In this document: positions 10,136 through 23,776 of the stretch, piece after piece
How the letters are laid out: every line of letters starts with the position of its first letter
Numbering within the stretch: the stretch's first letter is position 1
Assembly: GCA_949752745.1 (NCBI GenBank)
Contig: OX457029.1
Coordinates: 10,393,511 to 10,457,510 of the forward strand
Source of the DNA: Protula sp. h YS-2021
Lineage: Eukaryota; Annelida; Polychaeta; Sabellida; Serpulidae
Direction: 5' to 3'
Length of the DNA stretch: 64,000 bases
Program-made: the position numbers and the translations under genes
Notes under the pieces: generated by a model
What the model saw: the letters and a program-made list of their open reading frames with translations, nothing else
Database searches by the model: none
Told to the model about the DNA's origin: nothing

Positions 10136-11242
10136 GCTAAAAACAAACAAAGACATTTTTAAGATTGCGACTTTTTATTTCTAGATTCGTAGACATTTAT
10201 TGAGTCCTGGAGTTCTGTCATTTATTTTGTAGGTTTTATCCCTGAAACAAATGAAACATGATTTAGTATCATAAAATATCAACAACAAAGCACTGGGCAA
10301 GAATGGACATACATAATATACAGCATATAAGCACCTTGTTTTGTTGCTCAAAATATATATGCATAAAAATATTAGCACTTTTTTTATTCAAAACAATTTG
10401 CTTCGTGTTTCGTAATTGGAAATGAACCTGTTGGGCTATTTTGAAGAAATATGATCAAATTTCAAGTAATTTAAGCTACTTGTTTACACGGGGTAACTTA
10501 AATAAACGCCTGGCTAATTGCATTCGGTGTTCGCAAAATGTGAAGATAGTTGAGGAAAAAAATAATCTTGTTTCTCCTTCTCGAACCGAGTCAATAAATT
10601 GTAAATATAAAAAAGTGTCCCGGCCGGTTACTGGTAAGGCAGAAAAGTACTAAAAAAACCTTTTTCTCTACAATATGCACCAGCGCCTAAAGCGCTCGAT
10701 TTTCCGACAAGAAGTGCTTCAAACGCTTTAAATTGGCAACTTGTAAATTTATACTCTACGTCCTACGTCATATGAACGTTTTGTAAAACCATTAAAGCAT
10801 AGTTTTCCAGAAAACAAAACAAAGGAGACCTTTTTTTACAAATGCTGGGTCACAGAAAGTAACAAGTCTGGTCTATTTTTTTTAAGACAGAAAGGGTCTA
10901 TTTGATATCAAAAGTGGGATGAGAAACAGGACTGTTTGCTTCCTTGTCTTAAGTAAAAAAACTGCATTTGCCGCACTATTTTTTAGCATTTTTTAAAAAG
11001 AAATAATCAGTTTAGCGTGTTTTACAAACACTTCTCATTAAACTGCTTCGTAATGCACCGGATATTTATATTTCGTTTCATTCGAGATATTCCCTTGTAA
11101 GGAGGAAGCGGACTTGACGTTCTATCAGGCCGTAGAGTATTTTTGGCATTGTAATTAAATTTCCAGGCCGAAAAAGGCAAACAATTTCGTAATAAATTGG
11201 AAGGCTCGTGTTTTTAGTTTTGTTGTATTTAGAGTAGTTCAC
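10136..11242. other. non-coding flank shared with the second unit
   Basis: Aligns with about 27730-28866. I see no gene. It lies downstream of A1 and should hold the A1 3' UTR; a polyadenylation signal could not be fixed. Confidence 0.5.
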
Positions 11243-14200
11243 TCAGCCCTGGGGAAGGGGAGGGCATTTGAAATGTGCTACCATGTGTGTCCCAAAAAAA
11301 AAAAAAAAAAAAGAAAAAAAAGAAGGAAAGGCGCAGAGAAGGGGGGGGGGGGGGGGGAGTAATCTTGAGGCCAGGCGTGGTTGATGCGGGATGCCAACTT
11401 CTTTAGAAAAGGGTGGGGTCTGTAACTTAAATTAATTACTCCCAGTTGCCCACAAAAGGGGGGTAATTCGGATTTTTTCTTGCGTTTGATTAAAAGAGGG
11501 AGTGCTATTTCAAAATCAGCCTTCCGCGTTTAGGAGTAGTTTTAAAAAGTCATGGATACGCATGGTGACCAGCTGGCACGTACGTGTTTCCCCCCCCTCA
11601 TCTCCCCCCCCCCCCCCGCACTCAGCACTGCATTCGTTTCTTCTTACCCTCCAAAAAAAAAAAACCCTAAATAAAAATACCGTAAGTACTTACAACGACC
11701 ACTTTGTCCTTCAAGTTTTCACAGCAAGAGAACAAATAAAGATCCCAGAATTTCGTCTTTGACTTCTTGCCAAACTTGAAGCCAAACCAGATCTCGTGAA
11801 ATACCGGGAAAGATTCGAACTGGATGCAAATCCACGTTTTCTTCTTAGGGTCAAGTTCTTTGCCCTTCCTGATGACGATCTGAATTTGATGAATGCAAAT
11901 AAATTAATGTTAAATTTAATATGCGAAAGCTTTTTATAATTGTGTAGTTGATTTTGAAGGAAAAAAGGAATAAAAACATCTATTTTTGTTCAGTTGCATG
12001 GCATATAAAACCACGTCCAATACTTCAGTCCCAATTGTTTTAGCTAACTACGAGCATTTAGTAATTGGAGTTTTATTTTTTAAATTGTTGTGCAAAACTT
12101 ACCTGTTCAGATTTCGAGCCCAGTAAATTGATTTCAATCTTCTTGACGCCTCTTACTTTGAAGTAGAGTGCCCGTATGGCGAAGCTTTGCGGAACTGCAG
12201 TATTTGAATAGGATCTCCTTGATGATAGGTAGGCAGATGGGTAGGATGATAAGTGGTGTTTGCCCTTGCCCCATGAGTGGTGTTTACCTTTGCCCCATGA
12301 TGGGTAGGATGAGGGGTGTTTGCCACTACCCCATGATGGGTAGGATGAGTGGTGTTTACCACTGCTCCATGAGTGGTGTTTACCTTTGCCCCATGATGGG
12401 TAGGATGAGTGGTGTTTACCTTTGCTCCATGATGGGTAGGATGAGTGGTGTTTACCACTGCTCCATGAGTGGTGTTTACCTTTGCCCCATGACGGATAGG
12501 ATGAGTGGTGTTTACCTTTGGCCCATGAGTGGTGTTTACCATTGCCCCATGATGGATAGGATGAGTGGTGTTTACCACTGCTAAATGAGTGGTGTTTACC
12601 TTTGCCCCGTGATGGGTAGGATGAGTGGTGTTTACCTTTGGCCCATGAGTGGTGTTTACCATTAACCCATGATGGGTAGGATGAGTGGTGTTTACCACTG
12701 CTCCATGAGTGGTGTTTACCTTTGCCCCATGATGGGTAGGATGAGTGGTGTTTACCATTGCCCCATGATGGGTAGGATGAGTGGTGTTTACCACTGCTCC
12801 ATGAGTGGTGTTTACCTTTGCCCCATGATGGGTAGGATGAGTGGTGTTTACCTTTGCCCCATGAGTGGTGTTTACCGTTGCCCCATGATGGGTACGATGA
12901 GTGGTGTTTACCACTGCTCCATGATCTACCAGAACTACCCACTGAGCCACCGTGATAATATCCATATGAATAGCTATTGGAGTTTGAATGCGGGTACTTC
13001 CCTAGCGATCCGTATCGCCTTGAATACGGGCCGTAGGAGTAACTGCTGCCAGAACTTGGGTAATAAGAGCTAGCCTTCTTGTGGGAGCTGTAGCGGTGCG
13101 AGGAATGTGGGTATCCCTTTTTATGTCCACTAGGGTAGCGGTACGAGGAATGTGGGTAACCCTTGGAGTAACGGTACGAGGAATGTGGGTAACCCTTGGA
13201 GTAACGGTACGAGGAATGTGGGTAACCCTTGGAGTAGCGGTAGGAAGAATGTGGGTAACCCTTTTTATATCCCTTGGAATAGCGGTACGAGGAATGCGGG
13301 TAACCCTTTTTTTGTCCCTTGGAATAGCGGTACGAGGGATGCGGGTAACCACTCTTGTAACTACGGAATTTCTTGCCAGGATACCATTTCTTCCCACCCT
13401 TGTAATGTTTCGGATACGCAGAATCACTACCCATATAACTAAAGTGTTCCTGCTTAGTGATGTGGAATTCTGCATATCCACCCTTAAAAGTGATCCAATT
13501 CTTTTTGCTTCCATCCTTTGCCGTGCACCTAGTCTTGGTGTCCCTTATCGCGCATTCTGGATTATCTTTTGTTCCGGATTGCGTAAGAGTCCAGTGAGCG
13601 CGGTTGCCGAAGTCAAGATCTGTGCGTTTGTAGTTCTTTGGACATTTGTAACCTGTTTAATATTGTGTTTAAAATGGTGTAGAAACATTGTGCAAAGATG
13701 CTTAATTATTCAGAATATCAGGTAAATCTACAGTAATAATAGAAAAATGGAGGGTGATTGGATATTAGGAAAAATCTTGCAAATACAACGTTTTTGTTTT
13801 TCTGAATTTTGCTCCCATAAATAAGAGGAAATTCACAAGAAAGAACTAAGATCAATTCGATGCAATGCATAACTAAGTAACATCCGTAACTATATCACTT
13901 TTGTTTGTATCAATAATGAATGCTTCATAATGAAATATATGGTGGTGTTAGAAAGGATGTAAAATAATTCTGTGTTTTATTTCTCTTATGCTGAAAAAAT
14001 CATTAAAAGCATATTGTCGCTCCTAGAATAGCAGAGATATAGCAAAGTATATACGCGGCACTGCACAATTTTCGGTACTCAAATTCATATTAAGTACTTT
14101 GCTGCTTTTCTTGATATTAAGTTTTTTTATTTTGTTCTTCTATGCATAACACTTTAATAAGCAGACATGATCCTAGAAGTAGCTTGATAAACTCATGCTA

Positions 14201-14606
14201 TTTTTAGGATCCTGTCTGTTGTGATCTCGATCACAAAACTAAAAGTGCTGCTTTGTTTTGATATTAAGAGTTTTGTTTTGCTTTTCTATGCGTAATGCAA
14301 TAGGTACACACAGGTTCTGGAAAATAGCATGATCAAAATCTCGCACAATAGAAATGATCAAAGTTTGTTATGCTTTCGATCAGAAAACTAAGCTGCTTTC
14401 TCAATTTGCCCTTGCCTAAAATTAGTTACTGCAATTCACCATCAAAAGAGTAAATAGATATCAAAGTGCTACCCAGTAAATACAGCTAACTTACTTGTGT
14501 AGTCCTTTGGGTTGTAGGCAATGGAGTACTTGTAATCTCCGGCTTCCACCTCTGTGGTGCAATACAGATTAGCGACCAGCGTCAGCAAAACGAATTCCTT
14601 TAGCAT
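11243..14606 (-). CDS. A1: secreted His/Lys/Ser/Tyr-rich repeat protein
   Basis: Exons (minus strand): 14606-14495, 13652-12103, 11879-11694 and a tentative last exon 11248-11243 (Gly-stop after a pyrimidine tract). Total about 617 aa. Exon 1 encodes MLKEFVLLTLVANLYCTTEV, a signal peptide ending near EVEA, then GDYKYSIAYNPK. Exon 2 starts with a conserved domain (YKCPKNYKRTDLDF, CAIRDTK, KKNWITF) with three Cys. Next come about six KGYPHSSYRYS units (13095-13345) and about twelve GKHHSSYPSWG units alternating with GKHHSWSS (12240-12935). It ends with AVPQSFAIRALYFKVRG. Exon 3 encodes the C-terminal domain (KGKELDPKKKTWICIQFE, FWDLYLFSCCENLKDK). No named family is recognised. Tyr, His and Lys richness suggests a byssal, adhesive or shell-matrix material (inference). 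It is paralogous to B. Confidence 0.85.
12240..12935 (-). repeat. coding tandem repeat of A1
   Basis: In-frame array of 33-nt GKHHSSYPSWG and 24-nt GKHHSWSS modules, all lengths multiples of three. Because the period is a multiple of three and stop-free, the other frames and the opposite strand stay open too; those frames are not genes. Confidence 0.9.
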
Positions 14607-15577
14607 GGCTGCTATTGTTGGTTAGGTAGCAACGTAGCTGCTGCAGATTCCAACCTGAAGATTGCTGGGGGGAAACATCGTTATTTATTCAAGTTACTGT
14701 GAGCTGTTGACATTTGGTTTTATTGGTGTAGTTAAAGTCCCGTGGGCTGCTTCATTACTCTGATATTTTAATTAAAGGCACTGCAATGTTTTTTCGCTTT
14801 TGTTATGTAAATGCACTCATCATGTGCCCTTTCACTGATTAAAATAAAATGTTTCGGATTTTATGAAAATATGTATGAAAATGCAAACATTAAAGCTTTT
14901 ACTAGACTGGATGCACAGACACTCAGGAATTTACATTAACTTTATTTTTTAAGTTAGTCTGTTCTCAAACAAAGAGCATAGAGATGATGAAATTGACCCC
15001 CAACAACAAAATACTAGAGAATCAAGCATATGATACTACAGCTGAATTGCAGGAAACATACATATTTTTGCTTTTTGTTAAACAGGTCATCGTCTATGTT
15101 GAAGCTTTATTTAAATATCATCGCAATTATTCTATTAAGATGTCCTGGGACAAAATTGTTTTTGTGTAATTAAAATACGTTGTGACAAATTGCAACAGTG
15201 AAAAGAATAAATTGGTCTTCAACATTCTAAGTCAGACCATTTCTTAAGAAACAAAGGTCAAACCTAATATTATGAGATAAGTTTATCTCTTCGCACCTTG
15301 AGCTACGACGCAATGGTATTTCACATTCCTCATTTCAAGCAATTGTTATGCAATTTAAAGTGTCTTTCATTTGTACGTTGTAACAATCAATCCTGGTAGG
15401 AAGAATTTTATAACGCAATGGCGTCGATAGTATAATGTCTAAACAATAAAATCACTCATAAACATAAGCATTGTCAAACTTAAATGTTAATTGTTGTTGC
15501 GCATGTTATAAAAGAAGCTACATTAACAAATAATACTTAGGTTGGAATCATCTACGCATCAGCAGAACGTCAAAACC
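14607..15577. promoter_or_regulatory. shared promoter region between divergent A1 and B1
   Basis: The start codons of A1 (14606, minus) and B1 (15578, plus) are about 970 bp apart. B1 has a TATA box TATAAAAG at 15507-15514. A1 has AATAAATAA-like sequence about 75-85 bp upstream of its start. An 11-bp word AGGTTGGAATC occurs upstream of both starts, pointing outward: 15539-15549 on plus and 14646-14656 on minus. It may mark the transcription start or 5' leader in both genes. Confidence 0.6.
15507..15514 (+). promoter_or_regulatory. TATA box of B1
   Basis: TATAAAAG lies 64 bp upstream of the B1 start codon, followed by a short leader. The same sequence and spacing occur before B2. Confidence 0.7.
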
Positions 15578-18226
15578 ATGCTAAAGGAACTCGTTCTATT
15601 TTCTTTAGTAACCGTTGTGTTTTACACAATAGAAGCAGAAGCTAATGATTATAAGTACTCTATAGCTTATAATCCCAAAGGCTACGCGAGTAAGTGATTT
15701 CTAAGTTGTTTTGTCTTTTTGCAGCTGAATTGTGTAACTTGGTTGTTACTGTAGCTGCGTCAGTGTAATTGAATTGGTGCAATTGTGGCGTTAGGGGGCT
15801 AGTGCATTGACAACATATTTTTTAAAATATAAGTTGAAATCCATTCGTTAACGATAATTTGACTTGTTTCGGAAGTTAAATGATTGGAATGATTCGAATT
15901 TCAAATAAATAGAAACAATGCAAATAGATCCCTGAGCTGTGGTAACCTTTTTATTAGCCAACTGTCAGATTAAACCTATTCAAATTAATTATTGTGTATA
16001 ATAATCAAATTACCACTTTTTTGGGAAAGTGCTTCGCAGTTGAGAAAACTGGCAATTTCAGCTTGTTAGTTTGTTTAAATCTAACCGAAAATTCACACAT
16101 TCACAAATTTCAAGTTTTAATCAATCCGTTATGAATAATCAATTTCACAGTGTTTTTTTAATATTAATATTTATCCATATTTATAAATATATTTAGTCAT
16201 GTTGGTTTAATAGTCGGCATTTCATCTAGCTAAAGTGCGGTTAATTCTCTTACAAATTATCTGCAATTGTTTTTGAAACTAAAGTGTCTTATCTTACATG
16301 TAATGCTAACGTAATGTACAACATTTATTTTTTTAAATGTTGGGACGATATGGTAAAAAAACATTGTAGCTTAACTTACTGAACTTGTTTTCAAAGGTTA
16401 CAAATGCCCCAAGAATTACAGACGAACCGATCTTGATTTCAAAAACCGCGGTCACTGGACTCTGATGCGATGGGGAACAAAAGATAATCCGGCATGTGCG
16501 ATAAGAAATACAAAGGCCAAATGTTTCTCAAAGGATGGACATAAAAAGAACTGGGTCACATTTTCCAATGGGTATGGAGAATTCCATATCAGTAAACACG
16601 AACACTTTAGTGATATGAGTAGTTCTCAGTACTACCCAAAATATCACGGTTATCATGGTAAGAGATGGCCAAGTGGCAAGAAATTACGAGGTTATAACAA
16701 AAAGGGGCGATATTATGGAAGATTCAATGGATACGGACCGTCATCATACCGATATAGTTCATCAAGGCTTCACAAGAAGAAAACTTATCCATATGTGTCT
16801 AACTCGTATTCCAGTAATTACAAAAAAGGATACCCACATTCAAGTGGTTCGTATGGTTGGTATAATAGAAGAGGCAAAGGCAAGAAATACAACAAAAAGG
16901 GCAAAGGAAAGAAAGGAAGATATTCCAAGAAATACGGTGGCTACAAGTATCCTAGTTCTTACAGAGGTTCGAGTTATCATTCTTACGACAGAAAGGGTCA
17001 TAGTTACTACCCCAGCTCTGGTGGCAGTTATTACAACGGTCCGTCTTCTAATAGTTATGGATATTCAAACCCACGTGGAAGTTCTTACAGTGGTCACCAT
17101 GGCTATTCTTCTGGTTCTTATGGGCTTGGAGGTTCAAACAGAGGCTACAAATACCCTGGATCATCTTTTCCATTGTCATATGGTTCGTCAAGCAAGTCCT
17201 CAAATTCCTATTCAAATACCGCCGTTCCAGTGAATTTCTCAGTGCGTGCTCTCTACTTCAAAGTGAGAGGTGTGACAGATATTGAAATTAAATTCCACGG
17301 ACCAGTTTCGAAAACGGTAAGTCTGCTGTAACGTTGATCTCAAACTTAAAGTTTTGAAACACATTTGTTTAAGTATCTTTTGACTGAATCCTTATTTTAA
17401 AAAAATATATAAAAGGAACAGACTTGTTATTTAGATTAAACAATTCTTAATTTTATTAAGACCAATGTCAGTGCTTATGCTTTATGCTATAGATGCGTTT
17501 CATGTACATGTGCTTTTATTTTGAAGACTTTTTATGAATTTACAGTGAACTCATAATGACATAGAACATGATGTACCAGATTTCTTTCCTTTACGAGTCA
17601 TTGTCTGTATCTGTACAAGGGGACTCATGCTTATGAGTTCCAAATGAACTCATAATGACTAATGGTACAGAATTATATAGTATCAAGTATGAGACTTTTT
17701 CCTTTATGAGTATAATAAGAGGATTATTTATTCATTCTTTTAGATAAAAAATACACAGTTAGTATTTGTTTTTAAGTAAGATGAGTATTTACTATTAATT
17801 CTTTTAGATATAAATCTATTATCTACTGATATATAATAATGTATTATCATCTATTCCTGCTTCTAGATAAGGATCAAGAAAGGCAAGGAGCTCGATCCTA
17901 GAAAGAAAACATGGATCTGCATCCAGTTTGAAACCTTTCCAGTTTTCAGGGAAATTTGGCTTACCTTCAAGTTTGGTTTGAACAAGAAGGCCAAATTCTG
18001 GGATCTATATTTGTTTTCATGTTGCGAAAATTTAAAGGATAAAATAAATTTTGTAAGTAATTAATATGCCATATAATCTAATTTACTTTACTATTTACTA
18101 ACCTTGCGTACCAAAAATAAGTTTCAACTTACTGTGGTTTAATAACAGAAAACAGATTTTTCTTTTAATTGAAATTATGTTTGAGCCGTGATGTCACTTG
18201 TTTATTTCTGCTTGTTTCAGGACTAA
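15578..18226 (+). CDS. B1: secreted Tyr/Gly/Lys/Ser-rich protein
   Basis: Exons 15578-15689, 16397-17316, 17867-18052, 18221-18226; 407 aa, phases consistent, all sites GT-AG. Residues 1-22 (MLKELVLFSLVTVVFYTIEA) are a signal peptide. The N-terminal domain has YKCPKNYRRTDLDF, WGTKDNPACAIRNTKAKC and KKNWVTFSNGYGEFHI. The centre is rich in Tyr, Gly, Ser and Lys (GKGKKYNKKGKGKKGRYS, KYGGYKYPSSYRGSSY) but less regular than in A1. The C-terminal domain has NTAVPVNFSVRALYFKVRG, KGKELDPRKKTWICIQFE and FWDLYLFSCCENLKDK. It is a probable structural protein of an extracellular matrix; many Tyr next to Lys and Ser recall DOPA-bearing byssal proteins, but no match to a named protein can be claimed. Candidate polyadenylation signals AATAAA at 18443 and 18462. 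Confidence 0.9.
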
Positions 18227-20323
18227 AGTAAAGCCTAATTGCGGCCGCAGCCTCAAGAACAATCCAGAACCATCTGAAAGAAAAATAACTACACAATTCC
18301 GTTTCTTTTGAGTATTAAAAATATTTAGTATATATTTTGTTGTTTTCTACTTGTTGTATAGATTGCAAAGAAGATCAAGCTAATATGGTGGTTGTGATGC
18401 TTTGTATTATGGTTTTAGACAAAGTTTGAAAATTAACTAAGAAATAAACATGAAAGAACAGAATAAACTTTTAAACAAGAAGATCTAAAAAGATCCGACA
18501 CTTCTACTACTTCTGTTTCTAATTCTATTCGTTTAGCCCGACCATTAGAGACAATTCCTTACTGCAACAACTATTACTCTTTTCAATTAATCACCTATAT
18601 TTCGATAATAGCTCACCATCACGCTCTTGGCGACGTAACAAAGGTTTTATAGGATAAACAACAGGAATGTTGCTTTACATTATGTAAGTAGTACATATAT
18701 TTTAATAAGCTCCTCTTTTTTGACAATATTTGAAGTTTTGGTATCAGTTTCTCTATCCTCCCCCCCGCCCCTCCCTCCACCAACGGTTTTTACTTCATTA
18801 GCAGTTAGAAAATTAAGATCTGTACTTAAAAATTTAAATTGTCCACTATTCTGAATATTAATTTTTACAAAAGGAAAATATATTGTATCTAGAAATCAAG
18901 CCAGAAAATGTAGATATTTATTTCCACATGCCATATGATCTACTAACATTATAAAGTAAATATGAGATTTGTGATTAACAGTCTGTGAGAATTTTTTGCA
19001 CACTAGCAGACGCAAACTTTGACTACCCGGACTTTTCCAAAAAGTATAGCAACAGACAGCCATGCAACGATTATAGTATCATATCACACTATTTTACAAA
19101 AGTTCATTTTTAATTTTAAAGTGTAAAAATGAAAAAAATAGTAATGGAAATGACTAGTACACAAAATAGCAAAAGCGTTTCCCTCATCATAAATTTTTTG
19201 AAACTGCGTAATATATACATGTAAAACACAACTTTGAAACCTGTAAAAATTGTTTCGTAAGATAATATTAAGCCTAAATATAATTAAATATTTTAGTACT
19301 TAAATGTTAAGCTTTCTGTTTCTGAAAACAAAATCGATTGTGCATCAAAACCGACGTTGTCACACTCAGTTAAGCACGAACGCCCCTTACTGCACTTTAT
19401 CTACGTTCCATGGATCTTATCAAATTCTTTATTATATTAAGTGGGATTTCCACTGCTCCACAAACACTTGTATAAGCTCTGCTAATGTCTCAGGTGGGAT
19501 CGTTCGCACGAGTACGGATTTTTCGCTCTTGTCTGTGTTGATTTATGCCAAAAGGTCTAGAGACCACTGAGGCCTAACTGTTTAATTTAGAGCATCTCGA
19601 TCGCGAGTTCAGTCATAGCACTACACATCAGGGTGCCGACTATGATTTCCAGTTTTAACATTGTATGTTCAACTTTTTACACAACACGTAAAAGAGTGCC
19701 AGGAGGCAAAGGGGTTACTTACGCTCCACGGTTTTAATTACTGGTAATTGAATATTAACAAAAGTTGGACAGATTCAAGTAGCCTCTTGATTGGAAGCAC
19801 ATTCATATATAGAAAATGACTGGAATCTGACTATGTAAAAACTAACGCACAGAATGTGCGTTACGTTTTAAAATTTATTAATACTATAGTTAGATGATAG
19901 TGATGCAATGATCTTTTGGGTAATACACGTAAAGACACAGGATACAGCTAGAGATCATTCGTAACTATCGCACTTCTCTTCAAACAATTCTTTTAAATAT
20001 TTTAATAAAGGTTGTTTCTGAAAAAGTCTCCTTGCTTCATCTGGTATGAAATTATTTAATTCCATTGAATAATTTACGTGTTTCGGAGTTATCATTTTAT
20101 ATACTTTCACGAATTATAGTACGTTAATAAAAAGCCACTTCCATCTGTGTAAATCGTCTTTGTGGAGTGACAAACACACAATAAATGTGCTAAAATATGC
20201 AGTTAGAGGACTAAAGACACTGCTTTCTGGGCCGGAATTTGTCCTGAATTGGGCATATTATCATCAGATGATCCTGACTAAGGGCTGATCTACGTATTTC
20301 ACATTGGGTTGCACAGAATTACG
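18227..20323. other. B1 3' UTR and flank, end of segmental unit 1
   Basis: Aligns with 36007-37978 with small gaps. The first about 250 bp should be the B1 3' UTR. I see no further gene. Similarity to the second unit stops abruptly after CACAGAATTAC near 20323 (37978 in the other copy). Confidence 0.7.
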
Positions 20324-21784
20324 CCACAGAAAACATTTAAGTATTTGGATTCGCTTAAATCTGTAGACATGCTACAAATAACAAACTATATATTAAATAC
20401 TAATGTCATCAATTTAGGGACTGGTTGATTTGTAACAAATTCGAGAACGCGAACAGCACGTACAAAGTTCACTGCCTTTCCGCTTGCTGAACTATAATAC
20501 GATCAGCCTAGTCCTATATTTCCCGCTGTGTCACTGATAGCTAAATAGCACGGAAACTGCGTGAAGGACGTAATTTCATGGCAAGAGCGATGACTATACA
20601 AAGAACGATGAAAACTATATACTTGTCACTTTCGTCCCTCTCCAGCAAGTGAAACAAGCAAGATAGAAATTCTACGCAACGAACACAAACCAAATCGTTG
20701 ATAACATTTGTCCAGCATGTTTTTGCTAAATCGTTTGAGATATCTTTGAGACATTTTATTTAATGTGACTATTTTAATTACCTAAAAAGAGTTTCACGTC
20801 AAATACGTCACGTAAAATTGTATCAGATGTACAATTAGAAAATAAAGTTGCTAAATGGTTGCACTGTTGAAAGACGGATGAAACTCATGCTGGTCGTAAA
20901 GCAGCACGCTTCTTAACATTACAAGCGTCAAATGTTATATTACCCTTATATTATATTATTATAACATTTGTATGAACGCAGGGCAAGTTATTCATTCAGA
21001 ATAGTATTCCTTTTTATTGCCGACTAAAATATAAAGACAATAAACAAAACAAAAAATTGTAAATTATAGGGTTATTATGTATTGAGAATCAATTATATGT
21101 TATTTCAGTAATATGACATTATAACACTTCGTGACTATCTAAAATAGAGAGCTTTTTTGTGACTAAATTAGAACACCAACAACATATTTTAAAATACAGA
21201 TTTTGCGTTGTATATTTTATCAGAAATTTTTTTGTTTAATTGTACTTTCCTACGTGCATTGTTTAAAGCTTATGTAACATTGTAAAGATTTCAATTTGTT
21301 TTAACACCATGAATCTTTTTAACCAATGAATTTAGCTATAAGCGTTGCAGTAATTATAAACATTATCATTTTGAATGCTATATCTCAGTAACAAAACCTT
21401 ACAAATTTGTTTTCTTTATAGGTATTGTAAGTAGAAATACAGAATTGTTTGGCTTAGCTACAAATTACAAATTTATTAAATACATATCAAATTCAAAAGA
21501 TTAAATCAACTAAGAAAATGGTTCAGAATTATAGAAATGGGGAGAAACCTATTAATTAGCATAGTTGCACTTTACTTCAACATTTTTTAAAACAAAATGG
21601 ATAGAAATTCTAAATTTTAAAACATTTATTTCAACATATTTGTATGTTGTCGCGAGTAGAGGATGCAAATGTCCAACACATAAGCAAAAGCTGATGCAAG
21701 AAGAGTTCAAAGCAATTCCACTGAGTAGAGAAGCACAGTATGGACGATGATCCTAAGCCGCGTCTTATGTTTTATGCACACCTC
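20324..21784. other. unique AT-rich sequence, no gene seen
   Basis: No coding signature, no splice-linked open frames and no repeat family that I recognise. It separates the end of unit 1 from the B pseudogene. Confidence 0.5.
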
Positions 21785-23776
21785 TAATGACACAAACAAA
21801 CAAAAGCAAATGGGCTTTTAAAGCTGTAAATACACATAGCATTTTCCAAATGTCATTTTATACCTTTTAAAACTAATTGTTATATGTAATACGAAAGTTT
21901 TTTGCTTTGTACAAATTGACAATATTCTTTAGTTTTCAATTAAATCCAAATTAAGCGCTTTTAAGCGCCTGTCCTATGTAAATATACTGTGAGCTATGTT
22001 GCCGCTTCTCATGTGTGACGTTCAATGAATGCTATCTGTTAAATGTTTTTATAAGCTATCATATCCGATTCTCTGCGACAGGTGAAAAATAAAATCAGCT
22101 CAAACGATGTCAAGAGTATGAAGCAACTACAAACCTCACAAATTGTTTTAAAAATATTTATCTTAATCCATATTTCTAAATATTTTGTTCATGTTTGCTT
22201 CATTCACAGCATTTCATTCAGCCAAAGTTCGACTGATTCTCTTACCGCTTATCTCTACTTACTTTCGAAATTATAATGTCTTGGTTTAGATACAATACTG
22301 ACATGATATACATTTATGATTTCAATTGTTAGGTGGGAATAAATTTAGATATTGCAGAAAACATTGTAGCATAACGTACTGAATTTGTTTTCAAGGTTAC
22401 AAATGCCCAAGAATTACAGACGAACTGATCTTGATTTCAAAAACCACGGTCACTGGACTCTGATGCGATAGGGAACAAAAGATAATCCGGCATGTGCGAT
22501 AAGAAATACAAAGGCCAAATGTTTCTCAAAGGATGGGCATAATGTTTCTTTAAGGATGAGCATAACTGGGTCACATTTTCCCATGGGTATGGAGAATTCC
22601 ATATCAGTAAACCCGAACACTTTAGTGATATGAGTAGCTTTTCTCACTACTACCCAAAATATCACAGTTACCACAGCAAGAAATGGCATGGTGGCAAGAT
22701 ATTACGAGGTTATAAGGGGCGATATTATGGAAGTTCCCATGGATACGGGCCGTCATCATACCGATATAGTTCATGAAGACTTCACAAGAAGAAAAATTAT
22801 CCATATGTGTCTAACTCATATTCCAGTAATTACAAAAAAGGATACCCACATTCTTCAAGTGGTTCGTATGGTAGGTATAATAAAAGAGGCAAAGGCAAGA
22901 AATACAATAAGAAGGGCAAAGGAAAGAAAGGCAGATATTCCAAGAAATACGGTGGCTACAAGTATCCCAGTTCTTACAGAGGTTTGAGTTATTGCTTTTA
23001 CGACAGAAAGTGTCATAGTTACTATCTCAGTTCTGATGCCAGTTATTATCACGATCCGTCTTCTAATGGTTATGGATATTCAAGCACACGTGGAAGTTCT
23101 TACAGTGGTCGCCATGGCTATTCGTCTGGTTCGTATGGAAGCTAGAACGAGGCTACAAATACCCTTGATCATTTGTCTCATTGACATATGGTTCGTCAAG
23201 CAAGTCCTCAAATTCCTATTCAAATACCGCCGTTCCAGTAAATTTCTCGGTGCGTGTTCTCTACTTCAAAGTGAGAAATGGGATAGATATTGAAATTATA
23301 TTCCACGGACCAGTTTCAAAAACGGTAAGTCTGCAGTAACGCTGGTCTCAAACATACATTTGTTTAATGATCATTTTACTGAAGCTTTAGTTTTAAAATA
23401 TAAAATGGTAGATGTGGCTGCAAAACTGCTTAACTTAAAGAAATTTTTAATTGTTTGAAGGCCAGTGGCAATGGTTAAGTATTATGCTATATTTGCATTC
23501 CTTGTCCACATGCTAGTATTTTGAATATTGTTTACGAGTTTATAATATGCCAATAATGACTAATATCGCATTGTCCTATAAAATGCGCGTACGTGATTTT
23601 TTGCAAGTCATTATCTATTCGTATATAAGGTGACTCATGCTTTTTAGTCTCAAGTCAGATCATGATGGTTAATGGTATATAAGGTGACTCATGCTTTTTA
23701 GTCTCAAGTCAGATCATGATGATTAATGGCACAGTATTATATATAGTATCATATATTAGACTTTTTTCTTTATGCT
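21785..23776 (+). pseudogene. psiB: truncated and broken copy of the B gene
   Basis: Exon 2 homologue at 22396-23324 with intact flanking splice sites; upstream intron sequence from about 21785 matches intron 1 of B3, not B1. No exon 1 is found upstream. Relative to B1, exon 2 lacks one C near 22407 (frameshift), has TAG at 22469-22471 in place of a Trp codon, a rearranged insertion near 22540-22566, and further stops. Exons 3 and 4 are absent: in intron 2 at about 23776 the sequence switches to an IFT57 fragment. A roughly 48-bp intronic segment (ACTCATGCTTTTTAGTCTCA and on) is doubled at about 23630-23728. Confidence 0.85.
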
